Notes: a model not told the origin generated them from the sequence alone. A DNA stretch of 64,000 bases from Dicyema japonicum (GCA_011109175.1 RDEW01000010.1:727837-791836), one strand, 5' to 3'; counted from the first letter of the stretch, positions 42,993 to 55,434 are shown. Program-made: numbers and translations.

Positions 42993-44620
42993 TAGAGAGG
43001 GAATTCTTTTTAGTTTTTATTGATTTTAAAATAATCTCACTATAATTGGTAATTCATTTATTAATATTCTCTTAAACATAATAACTGGTAAGACAAGGGA
43101 AATTTGTTGTTAAAATTCGATTTTGTTCTAATTTATTTTTTTCGTGTATAATTTACCATGATAATCTAATCTTGCCAGCGGTTTCTACAGATAAGATATC
43201 AAAAATTGATTACTTCATTTTTGGCTCTATAATTTAAAATTGGTTGCTGATTGCTGGTAACTTGTAAGTTTTCGGTGAAGATCTTTATTAATTTATTGAT
43301 ATTCAAAACATTTAGGTGTTGTTTTGTTGCCAAATTTTGAACTAAGTGAAATCAAAAAAGAACGATGTAAGTTAGTTAAAGCACTTCCTCGTAATTTTTT
43401 TTAAATCTTAAACTCTGCCTGATTAACTTCCTTATTGGTTGGAGGGACATGTTCGTCTTGGTGTTTTGCGCTCATCACCGCGGCTTTTTTCAAATGACAT
43501 CTTTCAGGTATCATTTCTATCTCCCCTGTCGTCAAACCTATTTTTGACTGACTGTCGTACACCATAAGTCGATAATGACACCCTCGTAACTTATGGGGAC
43601 GACAATATTCTGTCCTAATTTGCTCAGTGGGGCTCCTTCAATCCCGTTAATATCGCGGTCACCAAGAAAATGGCATACAGAATGATGGATTAGTGGATTT
43701 CAGAAAAGAAATGCCCCTAATCGATACCTCTGGAGTTCTTAATTCTAATGAACGGTGCTGCGTGAACATCTATCAGGTTCGTACTTTTTCACGGACAATA
43801 TATCTTTCGTGGACTTGAGGGAGAGCACCTGCCAAGCTGAAGCCACTAATGTTCGCGTTAACTAAGTTCTAGTTTAACATTGATCTTGGTTTGCTATGAT
43901 CAACAAGGACATCTATATTTTGTTTGGTACTTCAAAATCTGCTTAGAACACGAATAAGATAATTAAACAATGTCGCAAACAGCCACAAGGACTTTGATCT
44001 TTCCTTAAATGTGAATTAGTTCAGCCAAAAACCACGCCCCATACCACCTTCTTGAACTAAATGATACGATACAAATTTATTGCTAGTTAAGCATCAATTG
44101 CTAGGCGGGATGTCCCCAATTCCCCTCAAACACCTTGGGTAGAGTAACGGATTTATTTAACTTTTGATCAACATTTACTCTTTTTCAAACGTTTAGAAAA
44201 TCGTATAGATCGAGTTGATTCATGCAGACAGAAAAATTGAAAGATGATCTATCTTTCTGCAGTCTGTCTATACAACATGTAGAGAGGAGTAGAGAAATTG
44301 CACTTACATATATTTTTTCTTTTTTGCAAATAACCACTTTCCAGCATTTTTGACTTTTAAGATCGAAAAATGTAGCCTCATTTTTAAAGTACAGGTAGCG
44401 AACGTATCCTCAATGTTACGGTATTTTCTCCTTTTGGAATCTATAGTAGTACTCTCAGCGGAACCTGCGTACAGCGATGATTCGCGTTATATTTGGTATT
44501 CTATGCAAAAATAAAGCTATAAAAACAGAATTATTTTATTTAGAAGTTATAAACTTTTCACAAAAAATTATCTTAAATAAGTTGAGCTCACAGCCACTAA
44601 AGAATGAAAATTGAATGTCT
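42993..44620. other. Spacer with a possible LTR-element protease relic (43320-44050, minus)
   Basis: On the minus strand, pieces such as GQNIVVPISYEGVIIDLWCT then IGLTTGEIEMIPERCHL-like codons suggest a retropepsin-containing polyprotein, but several stops intervene and I cannot see the DTG/DSG active site. The flanks are AT-rich and unassigned. Confidence 0.3.
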
Positions 44621-44629
44621 AAAAGTTCA

Positions 44630-44838
44630 CCTGCAAAACATGTTTCACATTAAAAATGAATGTCATTCGTGAAATATGCAAAGAATGTAACATGCGCACA
44701 AAGCAAACCATTGAAGACCCAAATTCCAATGATCAACATTTAAGTAAAATTCCTCAGGAATACAATTTTAAAGTAAATTTAGGTCAAAATTTTGAAGTTA
44801 TAAAGTCAAGAAATAGCCCTAGTCATGGCCAGGTATGA
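44630..44838 (+). CDS. Possible exon with a C-x2-C-x10-C-x2-C zinc motif
   Basis: After a splice-like CTAAAAG at about 44625 a frame reads FTCKTCFTLKMNVIREICKE and CNMRTKQTIEDPNS, ending near SHGQ with a GTATGA that could be a 5' splice site (44836). Two CxxC pairs 10 residues apart suggest a small zinc ribbon. No other exon could be joined, and I do not recognise the family. Confidence 0.3.
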
Positions 44839-45135
44839 GAAAGCGCATTAATTGAATATGTTAGTAAGGGTTAATATGCCTCGATGAATTCTAAAATTTT
44901 GCGAAAAGTGTCAGTTTATGATCCCTAAGTAGATATGGTCGTGTGTTGTTCCTCTGAGTCTTTTGTTATGCCATTTCGTACTTCAGTAGTTACAGGTTCA
45001 ATGTTTCGAGAAATTGCATCGGATGATGTGTCCAGGAGTCAATTTGCAATATCTTCCAGGGAGTCAATTGCGTATAGTGTTGATTGAGGAAGATTTAATA
45101 GATTATACTTTTGTTATTATTTACCCCCAGTCCCT

Positions 45136-45430
45136 TCAAGTGAATCGGTAATTAACAGGAAAGTAACCTGTAATTAATTTTTTTGAAAATCCAAAGACCA
45201 CAGTAACACCAAAATAACTACTCAGGTGATCCCGGCACGCTCCAACAGAGATTTCAACTTGGCACGATGTTCCTCCCTGCGTATTGGCCGGATAACTGAA
45301 TCCTCGTAGTCGCGTTTTTCGTCGGAGGTATATAATTTTAGTGAAATATCTGGGATCCCTTGATTCAGAGGTTTTCAAAATGGGAGGCGCTGACTCGTGT
45401 AAAGGGAGTCGCGAAAAGCTTATCAAAATA
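45136..45430 (-). pseudogene. EEHR-tail LINE 3' end
   Basis: The minus strand reads VIRPIRREEHRAKLKSLLER, then AGIT and a stop, followed by TTTTGGTGTTACTGTGGTCT and TTGGATTTTC, the family 3' UTR. Confidence 0.6.
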
Positions 45431-45659
45431 TTTTTTTGTAAAATTATATTTATATAAAAATCGTGATTATATGCAATAATAATAGTTATTATTTAAAAAT
45501 TATATTTTTCAAAAATTAGTTCAAAAAAAATTTGAGTGTTCGTAAAAGTAAATTGACGGATATCGAAGATTTTGATGGTTAGGATTCACACGTATTATTG
45601 TTGATTCCTTTGAAATATCTTTCTGTTTGCTTTGTTTCAAAACACTTGCAGTAGATAGT

Positions 45660-46340
45660 GAGGCCATGAAAATTAAGAAGATATTTTGAAACTGTTCATT
45701 CTGAATGTCTATAAATCCGATGAATTTTTAAAAAAATTAGAAGAGTTCGATAACCAAACGAAAACGTTAAAAATGGTTTCTATCTCATCAAATGCTTTGC
45801 TAGCTTCGTACTAGTTTTTTTCAGATATGCAAAATGTACAAACCTCACAATATCGGAGAAACTCTAGTTTTGTCAGAAGCTACTGATATAGTTCAAGCAA
45901 TGTTTGGCGAATCTTAGGCAAAAAAATTACAGCAAATACCAATATCCGATAACACAGTCGCTAGAAGAATTGATGACATATCTTTGTGATCAGTTGGTTT
46001 CTCGACTACGCAATAATAAATTTGCTATACAAGTTGATGAGGGAACTGACATAACCAAAGATGCACATTTAATTGCATATGTCAGATATGCTTCATAAAG
46101 TACGATAATAGTAGATCTATTATTTTGCATTTGGTTGAATCTATGCAAGGAATATGAAATTTTGTCGATAAAAGCAATGAAAGTTTTGTTGCAATATGTT
46201 ACCTCATATTTATGCGAAACTGGATTTTCTGCACTAGATGCAATGAAATCTAAATACCGAACTCGTTTGTAGTGCATAATGAGCCACGAGTAGCACTCTC
46301 CTCAATGACACCGAGATTTCAAAAAAGTTTGTGTCAAGAA
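45660..46340 (+). pseudogene. hAT transposase relic (ZBED/SCAND3-like)
   Basis: Pieces in order on the plus strand: CKKPHNIGETLVL-like residues (about 45830), ESYAKKLQQIPIS-like, CDQLVSRLRNNKFAIQVDEG and TDITKDAHLIAYVRY (45904-46098). After a large deletion come QYVTSYLCETGFSALDAMKS and KYRTRL (about 46190-46270). This is the N-terminal to core region fused to the C-terminal dimerisation motif typical of domesticated and mobile ZBED-type hAT proteins. Non-functional. Confidence 0.65.
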
Positions 46341-46600
46341 TGAAAAAAATTATTTCACTATCTTTTTTGTGTTAAAAAATTGTTTCTGCTAAAAATAATA
46401 TTTGTATTATATCATGAAATATAAAGGGAGGTGCAAGATTGTATTTTTTCTAGGTAGGCGTGTAAAAAAAGTTCGGAAACCTCTGCCTTGATTTTGGGAC
46501 CCCTTGAGAAACCTTATCTAAACTAATCTTTATAGAAAAAGTAAAAGTAAATTGAAAGCATCATCCATATTTAATGTCAGGATATTTATAAATTTAAGTT
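46341..46600. other. Spacer
   Basis: Nothing recognised. Confidence 0.3.
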
Positions 46601-46619
46601 CATAAAGGATATCTTTGCC

Positions 46620-46860
46620 TACTTGATCGAAGGTTTTTTTAACTCTGTCGCCATCAATCCCGAGAGGCGTCATTGGATTCACCCAACTCAGAAGACCCCA
46701 AACCCAAAAAGATCCCTCTCTTCCTACTACAGAGGAGGGGTTCCCATAATGGAGAATATGGATGGATATGAAGCTTGGAAAGGACGTGTGCCACTCCAGC
46801 CATGGGAAACTGGATAAAATCCCTTTCAGGTATATCCGAAGTTACTAAAAATTAAAGATG
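46620..46860 (+). repeat. Composite repeat (copy H)
   Basis: GAGAGGCGTCATTGGATTCA, AAGATCCCTCTCTTCC and GAGGAGGGGTTCCCATAAT, then about 60 bp and a 3' end with GGTATATCCGAAGTTACTAA (compare GGTGTATCCGAGGTTAATAA at 42395). Confidence 0.5.
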
Positions 46861-46959
46861 TCCTAACAATCTTGCCTTCTTGAGTATTAACCGACTATCT
46901 TTTTATATGCCCCAAAATAACATGAAATTATGATTATTATTAAAAACCAAAAATCACCG

Positions 46960-47410
46960 ACAAATTAATTAACTACATAGCCGTCAGGTGATTCCGGCCG
47001 CCTCGTCGAATAGCCATCTCATTCTTGCTCGATGTTCTTCCTGGGTTCCAACGCATTTCCGGATTGGGCGGGGGTTTCTAACTTTTTTGGAGGGTAGTAA
47101 GGCTCCGGTTTTCCTCACTAATTCCTCAAAGGGTGTAGGGTTTAGAGGTTTCCAAGAAAACCTTTGCAAAGCCTTACTGGCCATTTTTTGGAAGGTATTG
47201 ATTTTTTCTATATTCCTGTTTGATAGGTTGGTTCCCCATGCAGCACACCCGTAAGTTAGAGACGGTTGAATATACTGCACGTAGAGCGAGTCCAAATTTG
47301 AGTTGAAACACCCATTATATTGTCTAAGGAGTGTTTTAACAAAATTTAGCTTTCGTTGTGCCAAAGAGATGACGTTGTCTATGTGTTTGCTGAAGGTCAA
47401 GAGTGGGTCG
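46960..47410 (-). pseudogene. Jockey-like LINE C-terminus (open 138-codon frame)
   Basis: The minus-strand frame 47400-46984 reads MTFSKHIDNVISLAQRKLNF, YVQYIQPSLTYGCAAWGTNL and PIRKCVGTQEEHRARMRWLF, ending DEAAGIT. It is open to the stop, so this copy is among the least decayed of the EEHR family, but the RT core is missing (5' truncation). Confidence 0.75.
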
Positions 47411-47449
47411 TAAGATTCATAAAGTTTTTAAATAAATTTAATGTATAAA

Positions 47450-48905
47450 AGATGCAGAATCTCTGGATGGGCATGAAGGCTATCGCTACCTCGGAGTGTT
47501 AGAAGACAAAGGAAGTAGTGTCATGAATCTGAAGTTTTACGTACTATCGCTGAAAATGTGAGAAAGTTGATAATAAACTTGGTACATACTAAGTTCAGTG
47601 CTGTAGATCTCTTTAAAACAATTAACGAGCATGCCTATCCCTTTATTGGCTTAATTAACATGGAACCGAAGGAATTTGAGTCTATTGATGTTGAAATTCG
47701 ACGTATTTTTTAACAGAGTATAAAGTACATCTAAATCCTGCTAACAAGGAAAGATTATATATTAATCGTTGCTAAACTTGGAAGAGAACTTGTTTCAATT
47801 TTCATAAAAGTGAATGTATTTGTATAACATATCCTTGCTGATTTGGAAAGGTCCAGCATTTGTATCTCAGAAAAATGGAATCCTGCGGGTCCTTAAAAAC
47901 TAAAGAAAAAACGCACATGACTACAATCACAGGATTCCTTGCTTTCAAGTGCAAAATGGATCTAACTCAAAGTTAAACATAAAGACTATCAGAGAAAGCC
48001 AGGAGAAAGGCCTGACTGATTCTATCGAGAAGAAACAACTTCACTATATGCTGTTAACAGTTTAACAGATATGACGGAACGTTGATCTGGCCGGGTCTTC
48101 GGAGTGGTCAACCAGTGGAAATAATAGCCAGAGATCAGAGGATGGATTGTTTTGCTTCAGGAAGGAACTTGTTTTTTTGAATACCAATGAATTCAGTTTA
48201 ATGATTATAAAATCATTGCAAAAAGGCTAAAAACCAGTGGATCATTTTGCTACACGTTGTAGCAGAATGCTCAATGGTGATTATGTGAGGATGCATAACG
48301 AAGTTGTAGATGCATTCAAAAATCTTAACGTTTAAAAACAACACTCAGTTCAATCAATTGTTACGACGCAGTGGAAATTCGACTGGACACTTCTATCATG
48401 ACTGAAAATGAAGTTCAACACAATAACCAGATATTTTAGTGAATGACAAAAATGAAGAATGAGATTGTTATTATACAAGTTGAAATCACCTCACAACAAG
48501 CACTCAAGCATACAGAAGTTGAAAAGCTACACAAGTATGACTTGTTCGCTGGAGAATTGAGAATGTTATACGATGCTCCTATAAGAATTATTAATTCGGT
48601 TTTGACATGAAACGGGATTATCTCCCCCTGGTAGAGAACTGATTTGAAAACCCTATCTATAGATGTGGCAATAAGAGCGTATATTCAACCGGTGGTTTTT
48701 AAAAAAGACATTGGAAAGTATTATTGTTGAGCACAAACATGGAGTCAAGACAGCAACTGATGAAATCCTATACGCGTGAGGCGACTGGAAGAGCGGACAA
48801 CTCATTATATTGGCGAGGCGGCGGACCCACAGTCTGAGGAGGCAATGGAAGTCATGTGGATGGCTGGTGAAGACCCTCGCAAAAGAAGGAAATGTTAATT
48901 TTGCC
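47450..48905 (+). pseudogene. Decayed member of the second RLE LINE family
   Basis: Pieces in order on the plus strand: DGHEGYRYLGVLED (47470), FSAVDLFKTINEHAYPFIGL (47600), PVDHFATRCSRMLNGDYVRM and HNEVVDAF (48235-48310), and TLESIIVEHKHGVK near 48715. The last three match the family member at 62615-63660 (VDHLATRCGSMLCHDYV..HNEVVRSLH and TLESLTLEYRR). Many stops. Confidence 0.65.
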
Positions 48906-48996
48906 TAATCATGGTTAACATTAATTTTACATAATTAAGAAAAAGAAAATAAATTCTTTCAATAAATTTAATTAAATCAAAATTTCACATAAATTC

Positions 48997-49362
48997 TCAC
49001 CGATTGCACGACAAAAATACCTGTTCCATATATTCTACTACATCAGAGACCAATACAAAGATGATTGTACTTGGTTGGACGAACATGTCTTTGGAAGTGA
49101 GAATATAATATCCCGACATTAAACTCCCGATCATTTCAGGATTGTTGCCCAAATAGTACTTTGAACCAGCAGAATCAATGTATTCGACCCATCCGTTTTG
49201 TTTTGCACTGAAGAAAATATTCTTAGACATTTCTGTATTCATAAATTTAAGGGATATTGAATAGCAGATAACATCAGTCGTCTGTTCTGCAATAAAAAAA
49301 TACTAAAATAATGCAAAACTAATACATAAAGTCAGTGATAAATTAATATTTAAAGCAACCAT
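48997..49362 (-). CDS. Putative small secreted or membrane protein, unrecognised
   Basis: A minus-strand ATG at 49362 opens a hydrophobic N-terminus (MVALNINLSLTLCI) that looks like a signal peptide. A candidate 33-nt intron ending TTTTATTGCAG joins it in frame to an 81-codon block: SAKQNGWVEYIDSAGSKYYL, GNNPEMIGSLMSGYYILTSK and STIIFVLVSDVVEYMEQ, stop at 48997. The block is protein-like and not obviously from a transposon. The intron is longer than the others, so the first exon is uncertain. Confidence 0.4.
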
Positions 49363-49589
49363 TGAATATTTGTTTCTAAATTTAATTTATTTATTAAATG
49401 AGATTAATTTATTTAAATTAAATATAAAAAATAATTAGATTAATCTAGGGAGTTTGAATCGTCATGCTGTTCCCTCTGATGGTAACTATCGTTATACGTA
49501 CTCGAAGCCATCCAGTCTCACGTGGATCCGAGATTAACGGTGATATTGGAGCAAAATTTTAATTTAATAGGAACGAATCAGGCACCACC

Positions 49590-50000
49590 CGCCAAGAGAC
49601 AGTGAACATTGCCTCACATGATCGCAATTCCAAGGCGTAGGGAAAACCATCTCTGTTCACAGGCTCTGGAATTGTTAGAGTGGAGTTGTATAGCTAAGCG
49701 ATTTTTCAAGTTTTTGCACTTAATTCACCTTGCAAAGAACCATCAGACATTTATTTTAGATACTATTTCCGGGACGTACTCTTGGTTCACTTTCAGCTTT
49801 CTGGAAGAAATCCTTAGACCATCAGAAGTCGGCCGTTGTGCTTCAACCGAACGTCAATAAATGAACTACACTCTTTCGGCGGAACTGAAGATCGACATTG
49901 CCCTAATTCAAGAGACAAAACTCCCTACAAACAGTCCTACCTTTGTTTCAAATTCTTCTCACTTTGTACCGAAGATACTTTAAATGCGTAGACATCACTT
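49590..50000 (+). pseudogene. APE endonuclease N-terminal fragment of a LINE
   Basis: The plus strand reads LKIDIALIQETKLPTNSPTF then VSNSSHFVPK, parallel to NDICLIQESKLSTKSTTP at 25780. Only this part of the element is recognised. Confidence 0.5.
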
Positions 50001-50329
50001 CCTAAGTGAAAAACCTTATAGGAACAACGATGTTGCAGAAATCATTGTGATCTCACTTAGAATAACAAATCTAAAAATTTTTCATATGAACATTCATGAT
50101 CATTACATTACGTCCCACACGTGGTTTTTACCAAAAAGCCATGTTATCAACGACTTGTATACTTTGTTTACTTCTTTATTGAGTCTAAGAGAAAGATTTC
50201 TCAATAACTGTTCAAAGGGCGACAAAGAAAACGACAAACCGACGGAAACGGTAACACCTTGAATTACCTTTTTATCAGGGATGACGACACCTCATATTTT
50301 GAGTAGGTTTCACTTGTGTTGGGAAGTGT

Positions 50330-51350
50330 TGGTTTTAAAATAATAAAATTTTAGGACATTTTAAAAAAGTACAATTAGGACATCTTATGAAAAAATAGGC
50401 CAATTTTATTATTTTTTATTTTTAAATAAATAATTTATTATGGAAAAAGTGAGCAAATGGTTTATAGCGGCCGACTGAGTGGCTTTTTACAGAAATAGAA
50501 CTGATCTTTACAAAATCTGCATTTTCGGAATAATAAAAATGCCGCTTCTAAGAAACTCACAATCTTGTGATAATTACATATGTAAATAATTTAATCTCAT
50601 CAAACATAGTTCAGCGCTTTATTGATTTCGAAAGACATGATAATTTAATTTAAGGAATAGATTTTTTATATAACTATTCCCTAATTTTTGAATTGGAATA
50701 TTGGCATTTAAAAATGCTTTAACCAAAAAGATATCCAGTTTTCTTCGTTATCTTCAGTAAGAAAAAGTTGACTAATCTCCATACTTTTAGTATTCAATCT
50801 GATGTCTTTTTCCATTAAGATGTAGATCGGTGTAGTATTGTTAGATGATTTTATATCTTAGAGCATTTTTGGCAAAATAAATCCAATTTAGGTGATCTTG
50901 TGTGTCTTTTGAAATCCGTTCCTTGTCTTATCCAGATAGGATTGCGTATACGTTTGCACGTAATACGGCAATCCCGATGCGTTATCTAGCTTTTTTTTAC
51001 TAGCTAGTTTCCCTCCTATTTCTTTCAAAAAAACTGCAGTTAGGGATCCAACGGCTTTCGAATTTGAAAAAAAATTATTAAAAAAAACCATGTAAAATTT
51101 TTAGATTTAAATTTTGATTTTTTAATAAAATAAATGAAAAAAATTAGTATAAACAATTTGAGAATTGGCCAATTTCTTAGGAAAATTGGCTTTTTTGAAC
51201 GACTGACGTGAACTTTTAGCCATAAATTGGCCAATTCATGGGTTGACCAATTGAGGGACTTCATGTACAAACAAAATTAAAATAATTATGTCCTATTTTA
51301 GGACAATTTTATCTTTGAAGTAGGACAAACAGGACAATTTCAGCCCTAGT
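50330..51350. repeat. AT-rich block bounded by TAGGACA/TGTCCTA motifs
   Basis: TAGGACATTTT and TAGGACATCTT at 50350-50390 face TGTCCTATTTTAGGAC and TAGGACAAACAGGAC at 51290-51330. These could be subterminal repeats of a DNA transposon. Two weak minus-strand frames inside show no recognisable domain. Confidence 0.3.
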
Positions 51351-51836
51351 GATAACCATTTACCATGTAAGTGCTTTTGTAGGCAAATTACTGGACTTCG
51401 TCAACTTCGAATGATGTGATCATCGAATAGAAACATAAATTCTGAACACTTCCTATAACTCACAAGAATAAAATTATTGTTATCGCAAACCGGTCCCCAG
51501 ACGGTCATGAATGAGCAGTTAAAACATTAAGAACTCTCTAGAGAGAGATGACCAGACAACTTCGCCTCTACTAGTCTTTGCTATCCCACCTTGTCTGCAA
51601 AAACGACCTAATCTGCCACTTGCGACTCAAAAGTGACCATAATCACATTCCTTTGAAGAGAGAATTCTTGATTGGAAGATTTCATGGCACTTCAACTAAA
51701 AATGTTCTAACTTTAGACTACAGCGCAATTACTGTCGCTTAGTAAAAATATTAATTAATAGTTGCCATAGAAACACGGAAAAATTTCATTTAGTAATTAA
51801 ACATAAAAAAGCAACAAATAAAACAAATTATAAAGT
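51351..51836. other. Spacer downstream of DDX46
   Basis: Unassigned. It holds the 3' flank of DDX46. Confidence 0.3.
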
Positions 51837-54534
51837 TCAAGCAACATATCTACCCATTTGTTGATAACGTGCAGAACCCTCCATATCAACAAACTCCTCC
51901 TTTATAATTCTCACAACTTCACGTTTGGCACGATCCAATGACATTTGAGAAAGTCCAGCAATTGAAAGATATAACTTTCTCTCACCAGGAGGACACTTTT
52001 TACCATTCTCCACAAAAGTTCCACAGACAGTAATACTGGCACCACATGCATACTCCTCAATCTGTGACAACACATCCCTCTGAGATATCTTCCATCGAAC
52101 TGCCTTTGGAAACTCATTAATCTCCAATTCTGTGTCAAACCGTTGATATTTTTCAGCCTCCTTTGAGTAAATATTTGGAGATGGAACATATCCCAACTTT
52201 TCGTGAAATACTTCAGCAATCTCTTCGGCACGTGTTCTAAGATCGATAATGTCCTGTGAATTGGCCTGAGGGATCTCCATTTCTTGTAGGCGTGCCTTCT
52301 CAATCTTAGAACGATTGGCCTCCTTACGAGCAGTGACAGACAAACTGGACAAATCAGAACTACTAGACAATCCCTTCAGCACTTTATTAATCTTATTCTC
52401 AATCTCCGTAGCATTCTCATCAGCATCACCAACCTCCACCATATCAGAGACAAAACCAAACATGGCTCGTTGTTCGTTAGCATAATTGACAGATTCAATT
52501 TCATTAAATTTATATCCACGTCCAGCAAATCCATTCTTTTTACAAAACTTCTTTCCTTGTTCACCCATTTTTTGTAAATATGACTCAGCCAATGTCTCCA
52601 ATTCTGGGGGAACATGAGCGTTTGATATTTTAAGAGCCTCAACCAGTTCTATAGAGCTCCTTTCCTCACTTGGAGTAATAAATGTGAAAGCATATCCTTT
52701 ATTTCCAGCCCTCCCGGTCCTTCCACATCGATGCACATAGTCTTCATAGTGACTAGGACAACAGTAGTTCACAACCAGTATTAAATCCCTTACGTCCAAA
52801 CCCCGAGAAGCCAGTGAGGTTGATATTAGTAATCTAATATCCCCATTCTTGAAATCTTTGAATATAGACTCTCTGTCGTACTGGTCAACCCCACCATGCA
52901 TTGCCATGCATGGATATCCATGTCTTAGCAGTTTCTTCAACAAGTCATCAGCATTCTCTTGAGTGTCCACAAAAACCAAAGTAGAGCCACGTTCTCCATA
53001 TATCCCCAATATCTCCAATAGTTTTAGTAGCTTTTGATCATCATCTAGTAACAACTACATGTTGTTCCACATCACTACAAACCATATTTCTTTCCCCAAT
53101 TTGAATTTCAATGGGATTCTTCAAGGATCTACGTATTTGAGCCTCTAACTGTCGTGGGAATGTAGCAGAAAAAAGAGCCACTTGTTTGTCAGGTCTAGTA
53201 TTGTCGAGAATTCTCATAACATGCGGCTCAAAACCAAGGTCAAACATTCTATCAGCCTCATCAATACAAACAAAGGTAACTCTCTTCAAATTAGTGACCC
53301 TTCCATTATTAGCAGCCAACATATCGATGAACCTTCCAGGGGTGCACACAACAATCTCAGCCCCCCGCTTGAGAACTGCAATCTGATCTGATATAGAAGT
53401 TCCCCCATAAATACAAGCAACAGTGATTGAATGTAACCTTGCAAACTTTCTAATATCTCTCGATACTTGAATACAAAGTTCTCTTGTAGGAGTCATCACA
53501 ATAGCTATAGGACCATCCCCGGGTTCCATAGGACTCTGTTCCCTCACATGTCGTATTATAGGCAAAGCAAAGGCCAAAGTTTTCCCAGAACCAGTTTTAG
53601 CAATACCAATTACATTAAACCCCGAAAGGAGAGTAACAATAGACTGTGCCTGTATCGGAGTGGGCACTGCAAAGTTGTTTAATTTTAGTGTATTCAAAAA
53701 TTTGAGTGATAATCCCATCTGTGCCCACGTTCTTACTGGTCGTGGAGCCTTCTTCCCTTTTACTTTAATATCATCCATTTGTCTTCTCAAAGTATTCACT
53801 TGTTCCGGTGTCATAGCCGCAATCTCAGGAACTGGTTGGTAGAACACCTTTCTGAACGGTTGATAATCCACAGTACTGTGATCTACCACCACAATCTTCT
53901 CTGTTTTACATTTAAACTTCTTTAGTGCTTCCTCAATGTCCTCTTCCCCTCCTTCAGAATATTCGTCAACATCCAAAGTGTCCATAACCTGTCCCTTATC
54001 GTTTCTCCATATCTTTTTACTTTTTTTCTCGATACTCGTTATTACACCGTCAGGTCCTCTTACATATCGAGAATTCCACATTTCCGTCTGCAACTCTGTC
54101 ATGTAAACATCTAAACTGTCCACTTCTTCTCCTCTGGTTCTTTTCTTACTTCCACGACCTCCTCAGGCTCGCTTTGGGGTTGATCTGGGGAGTCGGCCTT
54201 CTCAGTAATATTCTGACTTTCCCGCCATGCCTGGAGTCGTTGACGTCGAATCTCCTCAATTCTGATTCCGAGGGAGCTTTTGGCTCGACATTGGCAACTC
54301 TCTTTGACGCTTCCTCATCATAAGAGGACGAATGCTTACGTTTCTCACCCTCTGATACAGGTGAGTTGACACGTTCGTCAAGAACTTTATCTCCTTTATC
54401 CCTGTGCTTGGATCTGTGTGATTCTAAACATTAATATAATTGAATTAACTTCGAGGGCTTTTGTCCCTTGATGATTTTTTGTGATGTTTTCGGTGTTTGT
54501 GACGCTTTTCGCTTGATCGACTACGTGATGGCAT
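51837..54534 (-). CDS. DDX46: DEAD-box RNA helicase DDX46/Prp5
   Basis: An ATP-dependent helicase that acts in U2 snRNP/prespliceosome assembly. It starts at ATG 54534 with an SR/KH-rich N-terminus (MPSRSRSSEKRHKHRKHH); intron 54424-54449 (26 nt). After at least one register change comes EEIRRQRLQAWRESQ (matching the family's EEEMRKRxERVExWREEQ), then SLDVYM and the core: PTPIQAQS (Q motif), AKTGSGKT, PTRELCIQ, TPGR, DEAD, SAT, then LVFVDTQEN, RGLD and HRCGRTGRAG. The C-terminus has FPKAVRWKIS and ends GRYVA at 51837. Core and C-terminal frames meet at 53041-53054, where one extra nucleotide breaks the register. About 890 residues versus 1031 in human. A short-intron genome still needs this factor for branch-site recognition. 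Confidence 0.93.
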
Positions 54535-54814
54535 TTTAACTATAAACATTAGTAAATTATTAATAGTGTAGTTATCAATGATTATAATAATTGTTTTTAC
54601 GCGTTAATTTAACTATTTATGTATGGTTAAATTAAAAAATTAAAGTGATGCAAACACCTGACAACAAACAACAAAGTTATAAAAATATCTTTTTCAATTA
54701 ATTTAAATTATTATTTAATTAATAAAATTAAATTATAATTTTTAATTATGAATGGTTCATTATAATCATATTATTATTCTGAATAAACTATGTTTATGGC
54801 TTTGGGAAAATCAA
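54535..54814. other. Spacer upstream of DDX46
   Basis: AT-rich; the DDX46 promoter should be here. No motif recognised. Confidence 0.35.
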
Positions 54815-55390
54815 TTGACTGCTAGCCCGGAGAACTCGGTGTTGACCCTATTACGACAAACAGAAGAATAGGGAAAGTATCAATTGACGTCACACTGGAT
54901 GGGAAGAATATCCCGCAAAACAAGTTCCAGAAAATCCTAGGAGTTACTTTTGAAACTTTCTTAACCTTTACAAAACATGTCGAAAATATGATGTTGACTT
55001 GTACAAGGAAAATTAACTTCCTGAAAGCGTTCTTGGGAAACCTAAGAGACAAAAAAGATCTGAGTGGACTGGATGTCATATACAAACAGTAATCGAGTCT
55101 ATAATAGGATACGCATGTAATGTCTGGGGATCTAACCTTGCTGCAACGAATTTGGACAAGATCTGCAACATTCACGTTTAGGCAGCAAACCTACTAAGGA
55201 AATCTTCCCGTGTGGAAATCCTAGAAAAAATGATAGAGGCGACTGGAACAGTACCACTGCAAAGGACTCGAGTATGTGGATTCTTTCCATATCGGAAATG
55301 CGTAGGAACTCAGTCGGAATACCGAGAAAAGATGCGAAGACTGTTGATAAAGGCCGGGATCGCCTGAATTTTGTTTATTTTGGCTATGAC
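54815..55390 (+). pseudogene. Jockey-like LINE C-terminal region
   Basis: The plus strand reads SINVTLDGKNIPQNKFQKIL, GVTFETFLTFTKHVENMM and, near 55290-55368, FPYRKCVGTQSEYREKMRRL ending KAGIA. It belongs to the EEHR-tail family; frameshifted between the two blocks. Confidence 0.65.
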
Positions 55391-55434
55391 GATGATTTTC
55401 TGGTTCAAAAATAATAATAATCGTTAAAGACAAT

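Noticed and set aside
49000-49200. Sec24 trunk-domain similarity of the 48997-49362 product
   Set aside because: A loose pattern only; the zinc-finger cysteines that should precede it are absent.
51911-52642. Alternative minus-strand frames of 88 and 130 codons
   Set aside because: They overlap the DDX46 C-terminal frame in another register and carry no domain.
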